A DNA stretch of 22,011 nt from JBALVO01 sp036961445. Lineage in GTDB: Bacteria; Pseudomonadota; Gammaproteobacteria; Pseudomonadales; Halieaceae. Made by a program: the position numbers and the translations under genes. This document shows positions 13,820-21,856 of this stretch, in pieces. The first letter of the stretch is position 1; each line of letters opens with the position of its first letter. The stretch is taken from positions 1-22,011 of the forward strand of contig JBALVO010000059.1 in the NCBI GenBank assembly GCA_036961445.1, written 5' to 3'. The notes below the pieces were generated by a model. That model was not told the origin of the DNA. It searched no databases and was given only the letters and a program-made list of their open reading frames with translations.

Positions 13820-15892
13820 TTAGCTAAACCCTTTGCCCTGTTCTGCGAGGTTCGTCAGCAGTTCGCAAGGCTGCCAGAAATCGTCGCCGGTTTGTTGTTG
13901 GTAGTGGCGTAGTACCTCCACCACCTTTGGCAGGCCAATGCTGTTGGCATAGTGCATGGGGCCACCGCGGTAGAGCGGCCAGCCATAGCCGTAAACCCAC
14001 ACTACATCGATATCACTGGCGCGAATGGCAATGCCTTCTTGCAGGATTTTCGCGCCTTCGTTGATCATTGGATAAATACAGCGCTGCAGAATTTCCTCGT
14101 CGGAAATATCCCTGGGCTGAATTCCCGCCTGTTCTGCGAACTGTTGAATGATGTCAGTGACGACCGGCGAGGGGGTGGGCTGGCGATTCTCATCATAGTC
14201 GTAGTAACCCGCCCCGGCTTTCTGGCCGCGCCTGTCCAGTTCGCACAGGCGATCCCTGATGGTTTCCCCCCTGGACGTTTCCTTGCTCCACCCCAGGTCC
14301 AGACCCGCCAGGTCACTCATTTGGAAGGGGCCCATGGGCAACCCGAAATCGTAGATGACTTTATCGACCTGGTGGGGCAGGGCGCCTTCGAGTATTAATT
14401 GCTGGGCTTGCATCTGACGCATGAACAAGATCCGGTTACCGACAAAACCGGGACATACGCCGACCAAAACAGCAGTCTTGGCGATGCGTTTGGCAAAAGA
14501 CATACAGGTCTTGATCACGTCTTTGCCAGTGTCAGCTCCACGCACGACCTCCAGCAATTGCATGACATTAGCCGGGGAGAAAAAATGCAGCCCGATGACG
14601 TCCTGCGCCCGGCTGGTAGCGCTGGCGATCTCGTTCAGGTCCAGTGCGGAGGTATTGGACGCCAGTATTGCGCCGGGTTTGGCGATGCTATCCAGTTTAC
14701 TGAAAATATCCTTTTTAACCGGCATGTTCTCAAATACGGCCTCGATAATAAGGTCGCAATCAGCCAGGTCATTTAACTCCAGGGAACCGGTAATCAGCTT
14801 GCAGCGGGTCTCTACATCCTGCGCGCTGATACGCCCTTTACGAGCCGTATTTTCGTAGTTCTTGCGAATGACGCTCAGGCCCCGCTCCAGCGCGTCCTGT
14901 TTGGTTTCCACAATAATGACGGGAATACCGACATTGACCATGTTCATGGCAATTCCGCCACCCATGGTCCCTGCGCCGATGACTCCCACCTTGGCGATTT
15001 TCCGCTCTGGGGTGTCCCTGGGAATATCCGGAATTTTGGCGGCCTGGCGCTGCGCAAAGAACAGGTACTGTTGGGCTGTCGCCTGGGACCCGCTCATCAG
15101 TTCCGTAAACAAACTGGATTCAGTTTGCATACCTTCGTCAAAGGGCTGGTTGACCGCGGCTTCAATGCAGCGGATGTTATATTCCGGCGCTAGAAAACCG
15201 CGAGTTTTACGGGCGATTTTGCTCCTGATGGTAGCGAAAACGCCTGGGTTTTCTCTGGCACTGACGAGTTTTTCGTCGCGGTCGCGCACCCGCTGTAGTG
15301 GCCTCTTGTCGGCGACTGATTCACGTGCAAACGCCAACGCACCCGTGCGCAGATCACCTTCAATAATGCGTTCGATCAGGCCGCCGGCCAGTGCTTCTGT
15401 TGCGCCTATGGGCTTGCCGCTGGTCATCATTTCCAGGGCTTTTTCAACGCCCAGTACGCGCGGCAGACGTTGCGTGCCGCCAGCACCCGGTAACAGGCCC
15501 AGATTGACTTCAGGTAGACCGAATTTGGCGTCTGGCGTGCTCACGCGAAAGTGGCAACACAGGGCGGTTTCCAGACCGCCACCCAGCGCGGTACCGTGAA
15601 TCGCGGCAATAAGCGGTTTGCTGGAATTATCCATAGTGTCCAGCACTTCATGAAAATTTGGCTCTTTCATGCCCGTGGCGAATTCAGTGATATCAGCGCC
15701 AGCTATAAAGGTTCTGCCTGCGCAATAAAGGACAATGGCGCTGGCTGAATCGTCTGACAGCGCTCGCGCCATGCCGTCCTTGATGCCTTGTCGTACGCCC
15801 TGGCTAAGCGCATTCACCGGAGGATTATCTATGGTAATGACAGCAACGCCATCTTCGACCTGGTAATCGGCCATCTCTGTAAGGGCAACCAT
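13820..15892 (-). CDS. Bifunctional enoyl-CoA hydratase / 3-hydroxyacyl-CoA dehydrogenase (MFE-1 type), 690 aa
   Basis: This is a multifunctional beta-oxidation enzyme. The N-terminal crotonase domain hydrates a 2-enoyl-CoA: FIAGADITEF forms the oxyanion hole, and catalytic E108 (GGGLE) and E128 (GLPEV) are present. The C-terminal part is the NAD-dependent 3-hydroxyacyl-CoA dehydrogenase, with GAGTMG Rossmann loop G306-G308-G311, H436 (GLHFFSPANVMQLLEVV) and E448. CPGFVGNRIL and MGPFQMSDLAGLDLG follow. At 690 aa it resembles FadJ and peroxisomal MFE-1. I chose ATG 15892, with GAGGAA seven bases upstream, over the ATG 15 codons earlier, which has no ribosome site. In this context it may act on a steroid side chain or on ordinary fatty acyl-CoA. 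Confidence 0.93.
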   Translation of the reverse strand: MVALTEMADYQVEDGVAVITIDNPPVNALSQGVRQGIKDGMARALSDDSASAIVLYCAGRTFIAGADITEFATGMKEPNFHEVLDTMDNSSKPLIAAIHGTALGGGLETALCCHFRVSTPDAKFGLPEVNLGLLPGAGGTQRLPRVLGVEKALEMMTSGKPIGATEALAGGLIERIIEGDLRTGALAFARESVADKRPLQRVRDRDEKLVSARENPGVFATIRSKIARKTRGFLAPEYNIRCIEAAVNQPFDEGMQTESSLFTELMSGSQATAQQYLFFAQRQAAKIPDIPRDTPERKIAKVGVIGAGTMGGGIAMNMVNVGIPVIIVETKQDALERGLSVIRKNYENTARKGRISAQDVETRCKLITGSLELNDLADCDLIIEAVFENMPVKKDIFSKLDSIAKPGAILASNTSALDLNEIASATSRAQDVIGLHFFSPANVMQLLEVVRGADTGKDVIKTCMSFAKRIAKTAVLVGVCPGFVGNRILFMRQMQAQQLILEGALPHQVDKVIYDFGLPMGPFQMSDLAGLDLGWSKETSRGETIRDRLCELDRRGQKAGAGYYDYDENRQPTPSPVVTDIIQQFAEQAGIQPRDISDEEILQRCIYPMINEGAKILQEGIAIRASDIDVVWVYGYGWPLYRGGPMHYANSIGLPKVVEVLRHYQQQTGDDFWQPCELLTNLAEQGKGFS

Positions 15893-15946
15893 GAATTTAT
15901 TCCTCATCCGTTGTAATAAGAGGCCAGACGTTACCAAAAGCCGGCA

Positions 15947-16031
15947 CTGATGGCTATCAGGTAGTGATCTGAAAAGTCAGTTGCACTTGATCCTTTGTGT
16001 CATTGAGCCTTGCGTTGTGGTGCCTGATACT
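15947..16031 (+). promoter_or_regulatory. Divergent control region: 14-bp inverted repeat and candidate sigma-70 promoter
   Basis: CTGAT-GGCT-ATCAG (15947-15960) is a perfect inverted repeat in the gap between the divergent MFE gene and the DUF35/thiolase operon, placed to control both. For the plus-strand operon, TTGAGC (16003-16008) and GATACT (16026-16031) have a 17-base spacer, each matching four of six consensus bases. The start codon follows about 40 bases later. Confidence 0.4.
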
Positions 16032-16070
16032 CGTAGTCCAAATTTCTATCTGACATAGGAGGCGGTGACA

Positions 16071-16508
16071 GTGTCGCAGCCAGAAGTCCTCAGCCAGGCC
16101 TTTGAGCTTGGTTTTACTTATACACGTTCTACTGGTCCCGTGGTTGGCCGCTTTCTGACCGAGCTACGCAACCGCAAGATTGTCGGGATCAAAGGCAGTG
16201 ATGGTCGTGTCATTGTGCCGCCGATGGAGTACGACCCGGAGACTGCCGAGGAACTGAGTGAATTCGTGGAAGTGGGTCAACAGGGTGAGATTGTCAGCTG
16301 GTGCTGGGTGCATGAGCCCCGCCAGGCCCATCTGATGGATGTGCCATTTGCGCTGGCGATGATCAGGCTCGATGGCGCTGATGTGCCAATGATCCATTAC
16401 CTGCGTGCGGCCCACGACGATATCGCCACAGGTGGCAGGGTGCAGGTGGTCTGGGCAGATGAGACCAAAGGCTATATCACTGATATCAGCTGCTTTGAGT
16501 TGGTGTAG
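16071..16508 (+). CDS. DUF35-type OB-fold protein lacking the zinc ribbon, 145 aa
   Basis: This is an OB-fold protein of the DUF35 family, whose members pair with thiolase-fold partners and help bind acyl-CoA. The order FELGFTYTRSTGPVVGRFLT, IVGIKGSDGRVIVPP and VEVGQQGEIVSWCWV follows the family, but the four cysteines of the zinc ribbon are absent; GIKGSDGRVIVPP stands where C-x2-C...VPP is usual. ALAMIRLDGADVPMIHYL and VQVVWADETKGYITDISCFE complete the OB fold. The family start is best matched by GTG 16071, eight bases after AGGAGG. The GTG at 16065 is only two bases from it and is less likely. It is the first gene of the operon, and the zinc-ribbon partner starts 9 bases after its end. Confidence 0.88.
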   Translation: MSQPEVLSQAFELGFTYTRSTGPVVGRFLTELRNRKIVGIKGSDGRVIVPPMEYDPETAEELSEFVEVGQQGEIVSWCWVHEPRQAHLMDVPFALAMIRLDGADVPMIHYLRAAHDDIATGGRVQVVWADETKGYITDISCFELV

Positions 16509-16517
16509 GAGAGAAGA

Positions 16518-17051
16518 ATGAGCGAAGACCAAGAAATGATCACTGACATAGAGACGCCGATTTACCACCAGTATAATTTCACCGCGGGCAGGGCGCCTGC
16601 GCGATTTCTGACCCAGGTCCGGCAAGGTGTTCTTACCGGTCAGCGCTGTCCCAGGTGCGCGGCCGTATTTGTGCCCCCGCGGGGTTCTTGCGCGGCCTGT
16701 GGCGTGGCCACTGAAGAGGAGGTGGTTTTGCCCGACAAGGCAACAGTGCAGTCCTTTACGATTGTTGCCATCCCGATTCCCAACAATCCCATCCAACCGC
16801 CGTACATTATCGCCAACCTGGTTCTGGACGGCGCCAGCCTGTCTTTTATCCATCTTATGAGTGAGTGCGTGAACGAGCAGGTACACATCGGGCAACGGGT
16901 TAAGGCCGTGTGGAAGCCCGAGGAGGAATGGGATTACTCCATGGACAATATCCGCTATTTCAAACCCATAGATGAGCCCGATGTGCCGGTGAAGCTAATA
17001 GGGAAGATTTCGGTAGCAGGGATGCCAGCCGCTGGATGGGAGAGTTCGTAA
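16518..17051 (+). CDS. Zn-ribbon DUF35 OB-fold protein, 177 aa
   Basis: This is the second DUF35-family protein, with the complete domain pair. The rubredoxin-like zinc ribbon has C44-x2-C47 and C58-x2-C61 around FVPPRGSC, and the OB fold follows (VVLPDKATVQSFTIV to RVKAVWKPEEEWDYSMDNIRYF). Such proteins form complexes with thiolase-fold enzymes, for example ChsH2's DUF35 domain with Ltp2, and are needed for their activity. A GGAGAGAAG ribosome site fixes the ATG. The next gene begins one base after the stop. With the previous protein it could form a heteromeric OB-fold unit. Their combined length (about 320 aa) is close to that of the mycobacterial protein Rv3521, about 300 aa from memory, which sits before ltp4. 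Confidence 0.91.
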   Translation: MSEDQEMITDIETPIYHQYNFTAGRAPARFLTQVRQGVLTGQRCPRCAAVFVPPRGSCAACGVATEEEVVLPDKATVQSFTIVAIPIPNNPIQPPYIIANLVLDGASLSFIHLMSECVNEQVHIGQRVKAVWKPEEEWDYSMDNIRYFKPIDEPDVPVKLIGKISVAGMPAAGWESS

Positions 17052-17052
17052 G

Positions 17053-18111
17053 ATGAAAGACATTGCCGTCGTGGCCTATCACCAGTCGGACTGTGTGTCC
17101 CAGGCGGGTGCTGCCAATGAAGTTGAGCTGATCATGCCGCAGCTACGGGCAGTATTTGACCAGGTGGGCCTGAATAATGCCCAGGACGTGGACTTTGTCT
17201 GCTCCGGTAGCTGTGATTACCTGCAGGGTGCTGCTTTTGCGTTTGTCGCCGGGGTCGATGCACTGGGCGCAGTGCCGCCGATCAAGGAGTCCCATGTAGA
17301 AATGGATGCCGCCTGGGCACTGTACGAATCAATATTGAAGATTCGTATGGGGCATGCAGACTCTGCGCTGATCTACGGTTTTGGCAAGTCATCGTCGGGG
17401 GAATTACCGGTGGTGTTGTCACAACAACTGGATCCGTACTACCTGGCGCCACTGTGGCTGGATACTATCTCACTGGCCGCTATGCAGGCGCGCATGATGC
17501 TGGAGCAGGGCTTGATCACAGAGCGTGATATGGCCGAGGTGGTAGTGCGTTCGCGTCACAATGCTATGACTAATCCTCATGCTCAATTGCGTGGTGAGGT
17601 GTCGCTGGACGAGCTGCTGGCGCAGGATACCTATGTTGCACCCTTACGCAAATCAGATTGCAGCCCGGTATCCGATGGCGCGGCGGCAATGATTATTTGC
17701 ACCGTTGCAAAAGCGCAGGAATGGGGCGTGCCGTATGCGCGGATCAGCGGCATCGATCATCGTATCGAAACGCATAACCTGGGTATGCGCAACCTGAGCG
17801 ACTCGGTGTCGACACGTCTTGCTGCGGCTGGCGCCGGTATCGCCAACGGGGATGTCGACATTGCCGAACTCTACGCTCCCTTTAGCCACCAGGAAATTAT
17901 TCTCACACGTGCGTTGGGGCTTGGGGCAAACACCCGTGTTAATCCCAGCGGCGGCGTACTGGCAGGTAACCTGATGATGGCATCTGGCCTGTCTCGCATA
18001 GGCGAGGTGTTTAATCGTATTGTTGCCGGCGAAGCGCGCCGCGGCGTGGCTCATGCCACTAGCGGGCCCTGCTTGCAACACAACCTGGTTACTGTTCTGG
18101 AGAGCGCGTAA
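17053..18111 (+). CDS. Thiolase-fold protein (Ltp4-like), non-thiolytic, 352 aa
   Basis: This protein of the thiolase superfamily is in the size range of mycobacterial Ltp4 (about 354 aa, from memory). It keeps family features such as CSPVSDGAAAMII (203-215), DIAELYAPFSHQEI (269-282), NPSGGVLAGN (297-306) and the C-terminal SGPC (C340). The nucleophilic cysteine is gone: there is no Cys between C54 and C203, and the region reads HVEMDAAWALYES. The histidine of the GHP motif is N306. Claisen thiolysis is therefore unlikely, and a CoA-thioester aldolase or lyase role, as for Ltp2, is plausible. The gene lies one base after the DUF35 gene and overlaps the next gene (TAATG), so co-translation and complex formation are likely. 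A GGGAGAG ribosome site supports the start. Confidence 0.88.
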   Translation: MKDIAVVAYHQSDCVSQAGAANEVELIMPQLRAVFDQVGLNNAQDVDFVCSGSCDYLQGAAFAFVAGVDALGAVPPIKESHVEMDAAWALYESILKIRMGHADSALIYGFGKSSSGELPVVLSQQLDPYYLAPLWLDTISLAAMQARMMLEQGLITERDMAEVVVRSRHNAMTNPHAQLRGEVSLDELLAQDTYVAPLRKSDCSPVSDGAAAMIICTVAKAQEWGVPYARISGIDHRIETHNLGMRNLSDSVSTRLAAAGAGIANGDVDIAELYAPFSHQEIILTRALGLGANTRVNPSGGVLAGNLMMASGLSRIGEVFNRIVAGEARRGVAHATSGPCLQHNLVTVLESA

Positions 18112-19274
18112 TGGCTAATTTGGCAGCGGTGGTCGGTATTGGCCAGACCAAGTACAAAACCAAGCGCGGGGATGTCTCTATAGCAGGATTGGTGAGAGAG
18201 GCCGCTTTGCATGCGTTGCAGGATGCGGACCTTACCTGGAACGATATCGAAGCTGTAGTGATAGGCACTGCACCGGATATGTTTGAGGGCGTCATTATGC
18301 CCGAAAGCTATCTTACGGATGCCCTGGGTGCCAACGGCAAGCCTATAATGCGTGTGCATACCGCTGGCTCGGTGGGTGGTTCAACGGCGTTAGTGGCGGC
18401 CTCACATGTGCAGAGCGGGACATTCAAACGTGTATTGACGGTAACGTTTGAAAAGCAATCCGAGTCCAACGCCATGTGGGCCCTGTCCACACCGCAACCT
18501 TTTTCAGTGCATCTAAATGCCGGCGCCGGTGGCTACTTTGCCCCCATTATCCGCGAGTATATGCGTCGCTCCAATGCGCCGTATGACGTAGGTATCAAGG
18601 TAGCGGTAAAGGACCGCCTGCACGGTGCTCGCAATCCCCTGGCGCATCTGCAAAAGCCGGATATCACCATGCGCGAAGTCGAGGACTCCTTTATGTTGTG
18701 GGATCCGATTCGCTTGTTGGAAGCCTGCCCGTCCTCAGACGGCGCCTGTGCCATGGTGATCGTAGCAGAAGATCTGGCCAATAAATCACCGAAACCGCCC
18801 GCCTGGATACGCGGTGTGGCCATGCGCTCAGAGCCGACCATGTACGCCGGGCGCGAAGAAGTGAACCCGCAGGCGGGCAGGGATTGTGCGGCCGACGTTT
18901 ATAAGCAGGCCGGTATTACAGATCCACGCAAGGACCTTGATTGTGCCGAGGTCTACGTACCGTTTAGTTGGTATGAACCGATGTGGCTGGAGAACCTGGG
19001 CTTTGCACCCGAGGGCGAGGGTTGGAAATTAACCATGGAGGGGGCGACCTCTCTGGATGAGGGCGGCGATATTCCATGGAATTGCTCTGGTGGCGTGTTG
19101 TCGTCCAACCCTATTGGCGCCTCCGGCATGATTCGATTTGCTGAAGCTGCGCGACAAGTGCGTGGCGATGCCGGAGATCATCAGGTACCGGGGGCGAAAC
19201 TGGCTCTTGGGCACGCTTATGGTGGTGGCGCCCAATTCTTTGCCATGTGGGTTGTGGGCGCAGAGAAACCCTGA
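18111..19274 (+). CDS. Thiolase-fold protein (Ltp3-like), non-thiolytic, 387 aa
   Basis: This second thiolase-superfamily protein is near the size of Ltp3 (about 394 aa, from memory). The N-terminal half has no cysteine at all; HTAGSVGGSTALVAASHVQS (83-102) occupies the nucleophile region. The GHP histidine is replaced in SSNPIGASG (N333). The C-terminal catalytic loop reads GHAYGGGAQFF (367-377) with Tyr370 where many thiolases have Cys, and DCAEVYVPFSWYEP (277-290) contributes further tyrosines. Ltp2-type aldolases use tyrosines, so retro-aldol cleavage of a beta-hydroxy acyl-CoA is a fair hypothesis. The ATG overlaps the previous stop (TAATG). The two thiolase-fold proteins probably form a hetero-oligomer with the DUF35 proteins. 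Confidence 0.88.
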   Translation: MANLAAVVGIGQTKYKTKRGDVSIAGLVREAALHALQDADLTWNDIEAVVIGTAPDMFEGVIMPESYLTDALGANGKPIMRVHTAGSVGGSTALVAASHVQSGTFKRVLTVTFEKQSESNAMWALSTPQPFSVHLNAGAGGYFAPIIREYMRRSNAPYDVGIKVAVKDRLHGARNPLAHLQKPDITMREVEDSFMLWDPIRLLEACPSSDGACAMVIVAEDLANKSPKPPAWIRGVAMRSEPTMYAGREEVNPQAGRDCAADVYKQAGITDPRKDLDCAEVYVPFSWYEPMWLENLGFAPEGEGWKLTMEGATSLDEGGDIPWNCSGGVLSSNPIGASGMIRFAEAARQVRGDAGDHQVPGAKLALGHAYGGGAQFFAMWVVGAEKP

Positions 19275-19312
19275 ACCACAAGCCAGTTACCCTTTTTTTG
19301 GAGGAAGAAATA

Positions 19313-20941
19313 ATGGCCAAGCATTTCAATATTGCTGACATGTACGAAATGGTTGCCGATAAGGTACCCGAGCGTGACGCGTTAATATGTGGTGAGCAGC
19401 GTGCCAGCTACGCGCAACTTGAAGCACGTGCCAATCAATTGGCGCATTACCTGATGAGTCAGGGGGTTGGCGTGGGGGATCACGTAGGACTCTACCTATA
19501 CAACTGTAATGAGTACCTTGAAGGGATGCTGGCGTGTTTCAAGATTCGCGCGGTTCCGATCAATGTGAACTACCGGTATGTACAGGATGAGCTGCTCTAC
19601 ATCTTCGATAATGCGGATATGGTGGCCTGTATACATAATCAGGAGTTCGCTCCGCATATTGCCGAAGTCAGGAGTTCAGCGCCGGATCTGAAAACGCTGG
19701 TCTACGTGGCTGACGAATCGGGTTGTGATCCGCTGGTGGTTGATTCCGTTGAATATTATACCTGCCTGGTCGGTCAAAGCGCTGAGCGTGATTTTGCAGA
19801 ACGCTCTGACGATGATTTGTTCGTGCTCTATACCGGCGGCACAACCGGCATGCCCAAGGGTGTGATGTGGCCGCATAAGAACGTCTTCTTCGCTGCTATG
19901 GGTGGCGGTGGTTGGTTTCATCCGGATGGAGCGATCACTGCTGCGGAACAAATTGCCGAGCGAATCGGCGATTTTCCTATTGTGGGAATGGCGCTGGCAC
20001 CATTGATGCACGGCGCCTGTTGGTGGTATGCCTGTATACAGTTGTTGGCGGGTAATACCGTGGTGCTAAACCCGTCGCGATCTTTGGTAGGTGAAGAGGT
20101 GTGGGATATTGTAGCGCGCAATAAAGTGAATGCGATCACCATTGTGGGTGATGCCATGGCGGTGCCATTACTGGATGCCCTGGCAGACAGCCCGGATCGC
20201 TGGGATCTCAGTTCGATATTCAGTGTTGGTTCTGGCGGTGCCGTGTTTTCAGAGTCCAAGCAGGAAGCGTTTCGTCAGTATTTCCCCAATGTATTTATCA
20301 CCAACTCCTTCGGCTCTTCCGAGAGTGGGAACATGGGTATGGATGGCGGTGGTAAGAAAGGGCAGGGGCTGGGGAATGTCAGCAAAAGTGAATTCATGTC
20401 GGTAATCACAGACACACAGGGCCAGCCGCATCGGCACGTGGAGCCAGGCGAGATGGGTATTTTTTCCCGCAGTGGCTATATACCCGTGGGCTACTACAAC
20501 GATCCGGTTAAAACCGCCAAGACCATCGTGCAAGTGGACGGTCAGCGCTGGCTGCTGCTGGGTGACGAAGCACGGTTAGAGCAGGACAATAGCATTACTG
20601 TCTACGGGCGGGGCTCCAACTGCATCAACTCTGGCGGCGAAAAGATTTTCCCGGAAGAAGTGGAGCAGGCACTCAAGGCGCATCCGGCTATATTCGACGC
20701 CCTGGTGGTGGCCACCCCGGATGAGCGTTTTGGCAGCAAGGTAACCGCCATCGTTGCTGTTCGCGGCGGTGCGGCACTCACCCTGGAATCGGTCCGCGCA
20801 GAGGCTCGCAAGTATATAGCCGGTTATAAACTGCCGAAGGAGCTACATATAGTGGATGAGGTGCCGCGCGCGCCCAGCGGCAAGCCAGCCTACCCCAAGG
20901 CGCTTGAAATTGCGCTGGCTGGCACACACCAGGCGTTTTGA
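19313..20941 (+). CDS. FadD19-like acyl-CoA ligase (AMP-binding), 542 aa
   Basis: This is an ATP-dependent acyl-CoA synthetase of the adenylating superfamily. It would activate a carboxylic acid to its CoA ester through an acyl-adenylate. The AMP-binding loop is YTGGTTGMPKGVMWPHKNVF (173-192), FGSSESG is the A5 region, and LLLGDEARLEQD, GRGSNCINSGGEKIFPEEVE and catalytic K524 (PSGKPAYPK) complete the motifs. The stretches ADKVPERDALICG, VGLYLYNCNEYLEGMLACFK and RAVPINVNYRYVQDEL resemble actinobacterial FadD19/FadD17, which activate sterol side-chain acids. The ATG at 19313 has GGAGGA eight bases upstream; the longer ORF from 19247 starts inside the previous gene. It belongs to the operon after the Ltp3-like gene, 38 bases away. 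Confidence 0.93.
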   Translation: MAKHFNIADMYEMVADKVPERDALICGEQRASYAQLEARANQLAHYLMSQGVGVGDHVGLYLYNCNEYLEGMLACFKIRAVPINVNYRYVQDELLYIFDNADMVACIHNQEFAPHIAEVRSSAPDLKTLVYVADESGCDPLVVDSVEYYTCLVGQSAERDFAERSDDDLFVLYTGGTTGMPKGVMWPHKNVFFAAMGGGGWFHPDGAITAAEQIAERIGDFPIVGMALAPLMHGACWWYACIQLLAGNTVVLNPSRSLVGEEVWDIVARNKVNAITIVGDAMAVPLLDALADSPDRWDLSSIFSVGSGGAVFSESKQEAFRQYFPNVFITNSFGSSESGNMGMDGGGKKGQGLGNVSKSEFMSVITDTQGQPHRHVEPGEMGIFSRSGYIPVGYYNDPVKTAKTIVQVDGQRWLLLGDEARLEQDNSITVYGRGSNCINSGGEKIFPEEVEQALKAHPAIFDALVVATPDERFGSKVTAIVAVRGGAALTLESVRAEARKYIAGYKLPKELHIVDEVPRAPSGKPAYPKALEIALAGTHQAF

Positions 20942-20966
20942 TCAAACAACTCGTTGGGAGCCCCTA

Positions 20967-21785
20967 ATGGCTGAACTGGATATAAGCACCAAAAATTGCA
21001 TTGTCGAACAAGACGGTAACGTGTTGATCGTAACCCTTAATCGTCCTGAGGCCAAAAACGCATTCAGTCCGGAAATGCTGTTGGGCATGTATAAAGCCTG
21101 GCGTTTGCTGGAGGAGGATGACGATCTTCGTTGCGCCATTCTCACCGCCAATGGTGACACCTTCTGCGCGGGCATGGATCTCAAGGCAGGCGCCGACGGT
21201 CAGCAGCGATCTACTGCAGAGTTCATGGAGGTTATGACCAAGGTCCCCAATGTGCACTGGCAAGCCTTGTTGCGTGATAACCGACCCAATAAGCCTTTGA
21301 TCCTGGCGGTGGAAGGCTATGCCTTGGCTGGAGGTACCGAGATTCTGCAGGGTACAGATATTCGCATCGGCGCTGAAAATGCCATTTTTGGCGTCACTGA
21401 GGTAGCGCGAGGCCTATACCCCATGTCGGGCTCCACCGTGCGTCTGCGTCGTCAGATTCCCTATTGCCTGGCAGCGGAGATACTGCTGTGTGCTGAACAT
21501 ATAACGGCACAACAGGCGCTGGACTTTGGTTTAATCAACAAGGTTGTGCCGGCCGGTACTACCCTGGCAGTTGCTAAGCAATATGCTGCAAAAATTTGTG
21601 CCAACGCGCCTCTGGCAGTAAAGGCAGTTACGCGCTCCTTGCGAGATCACCAGGAGTGTATGTCAGAGGAGGATGCGATGCTGGCCTCAGATGAATTGGC
21701 CGGACCGGTCTTCTCCTCAGCGGATGCACGGGAGGGCATGAGGGCCTTTAAAGAAAAACGCGACGCACATTTCACCGGACAGTGA
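20967..21785 (+). CDS. Enoyl-CoA hydratase (crotonase; EchA19-like), 272 aa
   Basis: This is a crotonase-family hydratase that would add water to a 2-enoyl-CoA. CAGMDLKAGA (67-76) and GYALAGGTEI form the oxyanion hole, and E125 (GGTE) and E145 (GVTEV) occupy the two catalytic acid/base positions. The following block, ARGLYPMSGSTVRLRRQIPY and EILLCAEHITAQQAL, closely resembles hydratases from sterol-type clusters. ATG 20967 was chosen because GGGAG precedes it and the family N-terminus (NVLIVTLNRPEAKNAFSPEM) follows. The longer ORF from 20856 begins inside the ligase gene. The gene is 25 bases after the ligase, in the same operon. It may supply the beta-hydroxy substrate for the thiolase-fold pair. 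Confidence 0.92.
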   Translation: MAELDISTKNCIVEQDGNVLIVTLNRPEAKNAFSPEMLLGMYKAWRLLEEDDDLRCAILTANGDTFCAGMDLKAGADGQQRSTAEFMEVMTKVPNVHWQALLRDNRPNKPLILAVEGYALAGGTEILQGTDIRIGAENAIFGVTEVARGLYPMSGSTVRLRRQIPYCLAAEILLCAEHITAQQALDFGLINKVVPAGTTLAVAKQYAAKICANAPLAVKAVTRSLRDHQECMSEEDAMLASDELAGPVFSSADAREGMRAFKEKRDAHFTGQ

Positions 21786-21856
21786 GCCAGGCCAGTCATA
21801 ATGCTGGCGTTTATAGATTCTGGTAAGGTATGACCTTTTTTGCAGGAAGAATTTAA

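Noticed and set aside
13090..13912. Open frames of more than 200 codons on the plus strand
   Set aside because: They mirror the dioxygenase gene and the 3' end of the MFE gene, both of which have intact catalytic motifs. Long antisense frames are common in GC-rich genes.
14862..15599. 245-codon open frame on the plus strand
   Set aside because: It is antisense to the MFE gene. Its composition is rich in Ser, Pro and Arg with no domain, as expected for a reverse-complement artefact.
13820..15892. Assignment of the 690-aa enzyme as FadB of the fatty acid oxidation complex
   Set aside because: No FadA thiolase gene follows it, and the architecture fits FadJ or MFE-1 equally well. A specific symbol would overstate the evidence.
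16164..16895. 243-codon open frame on the minus strand
   Set aside because: It spans both DUF35 genes and the spacer between them. The His/Arg/Gly-rich translation has no family features, while the plus-strand genes have clear motifs and ribosome sites.
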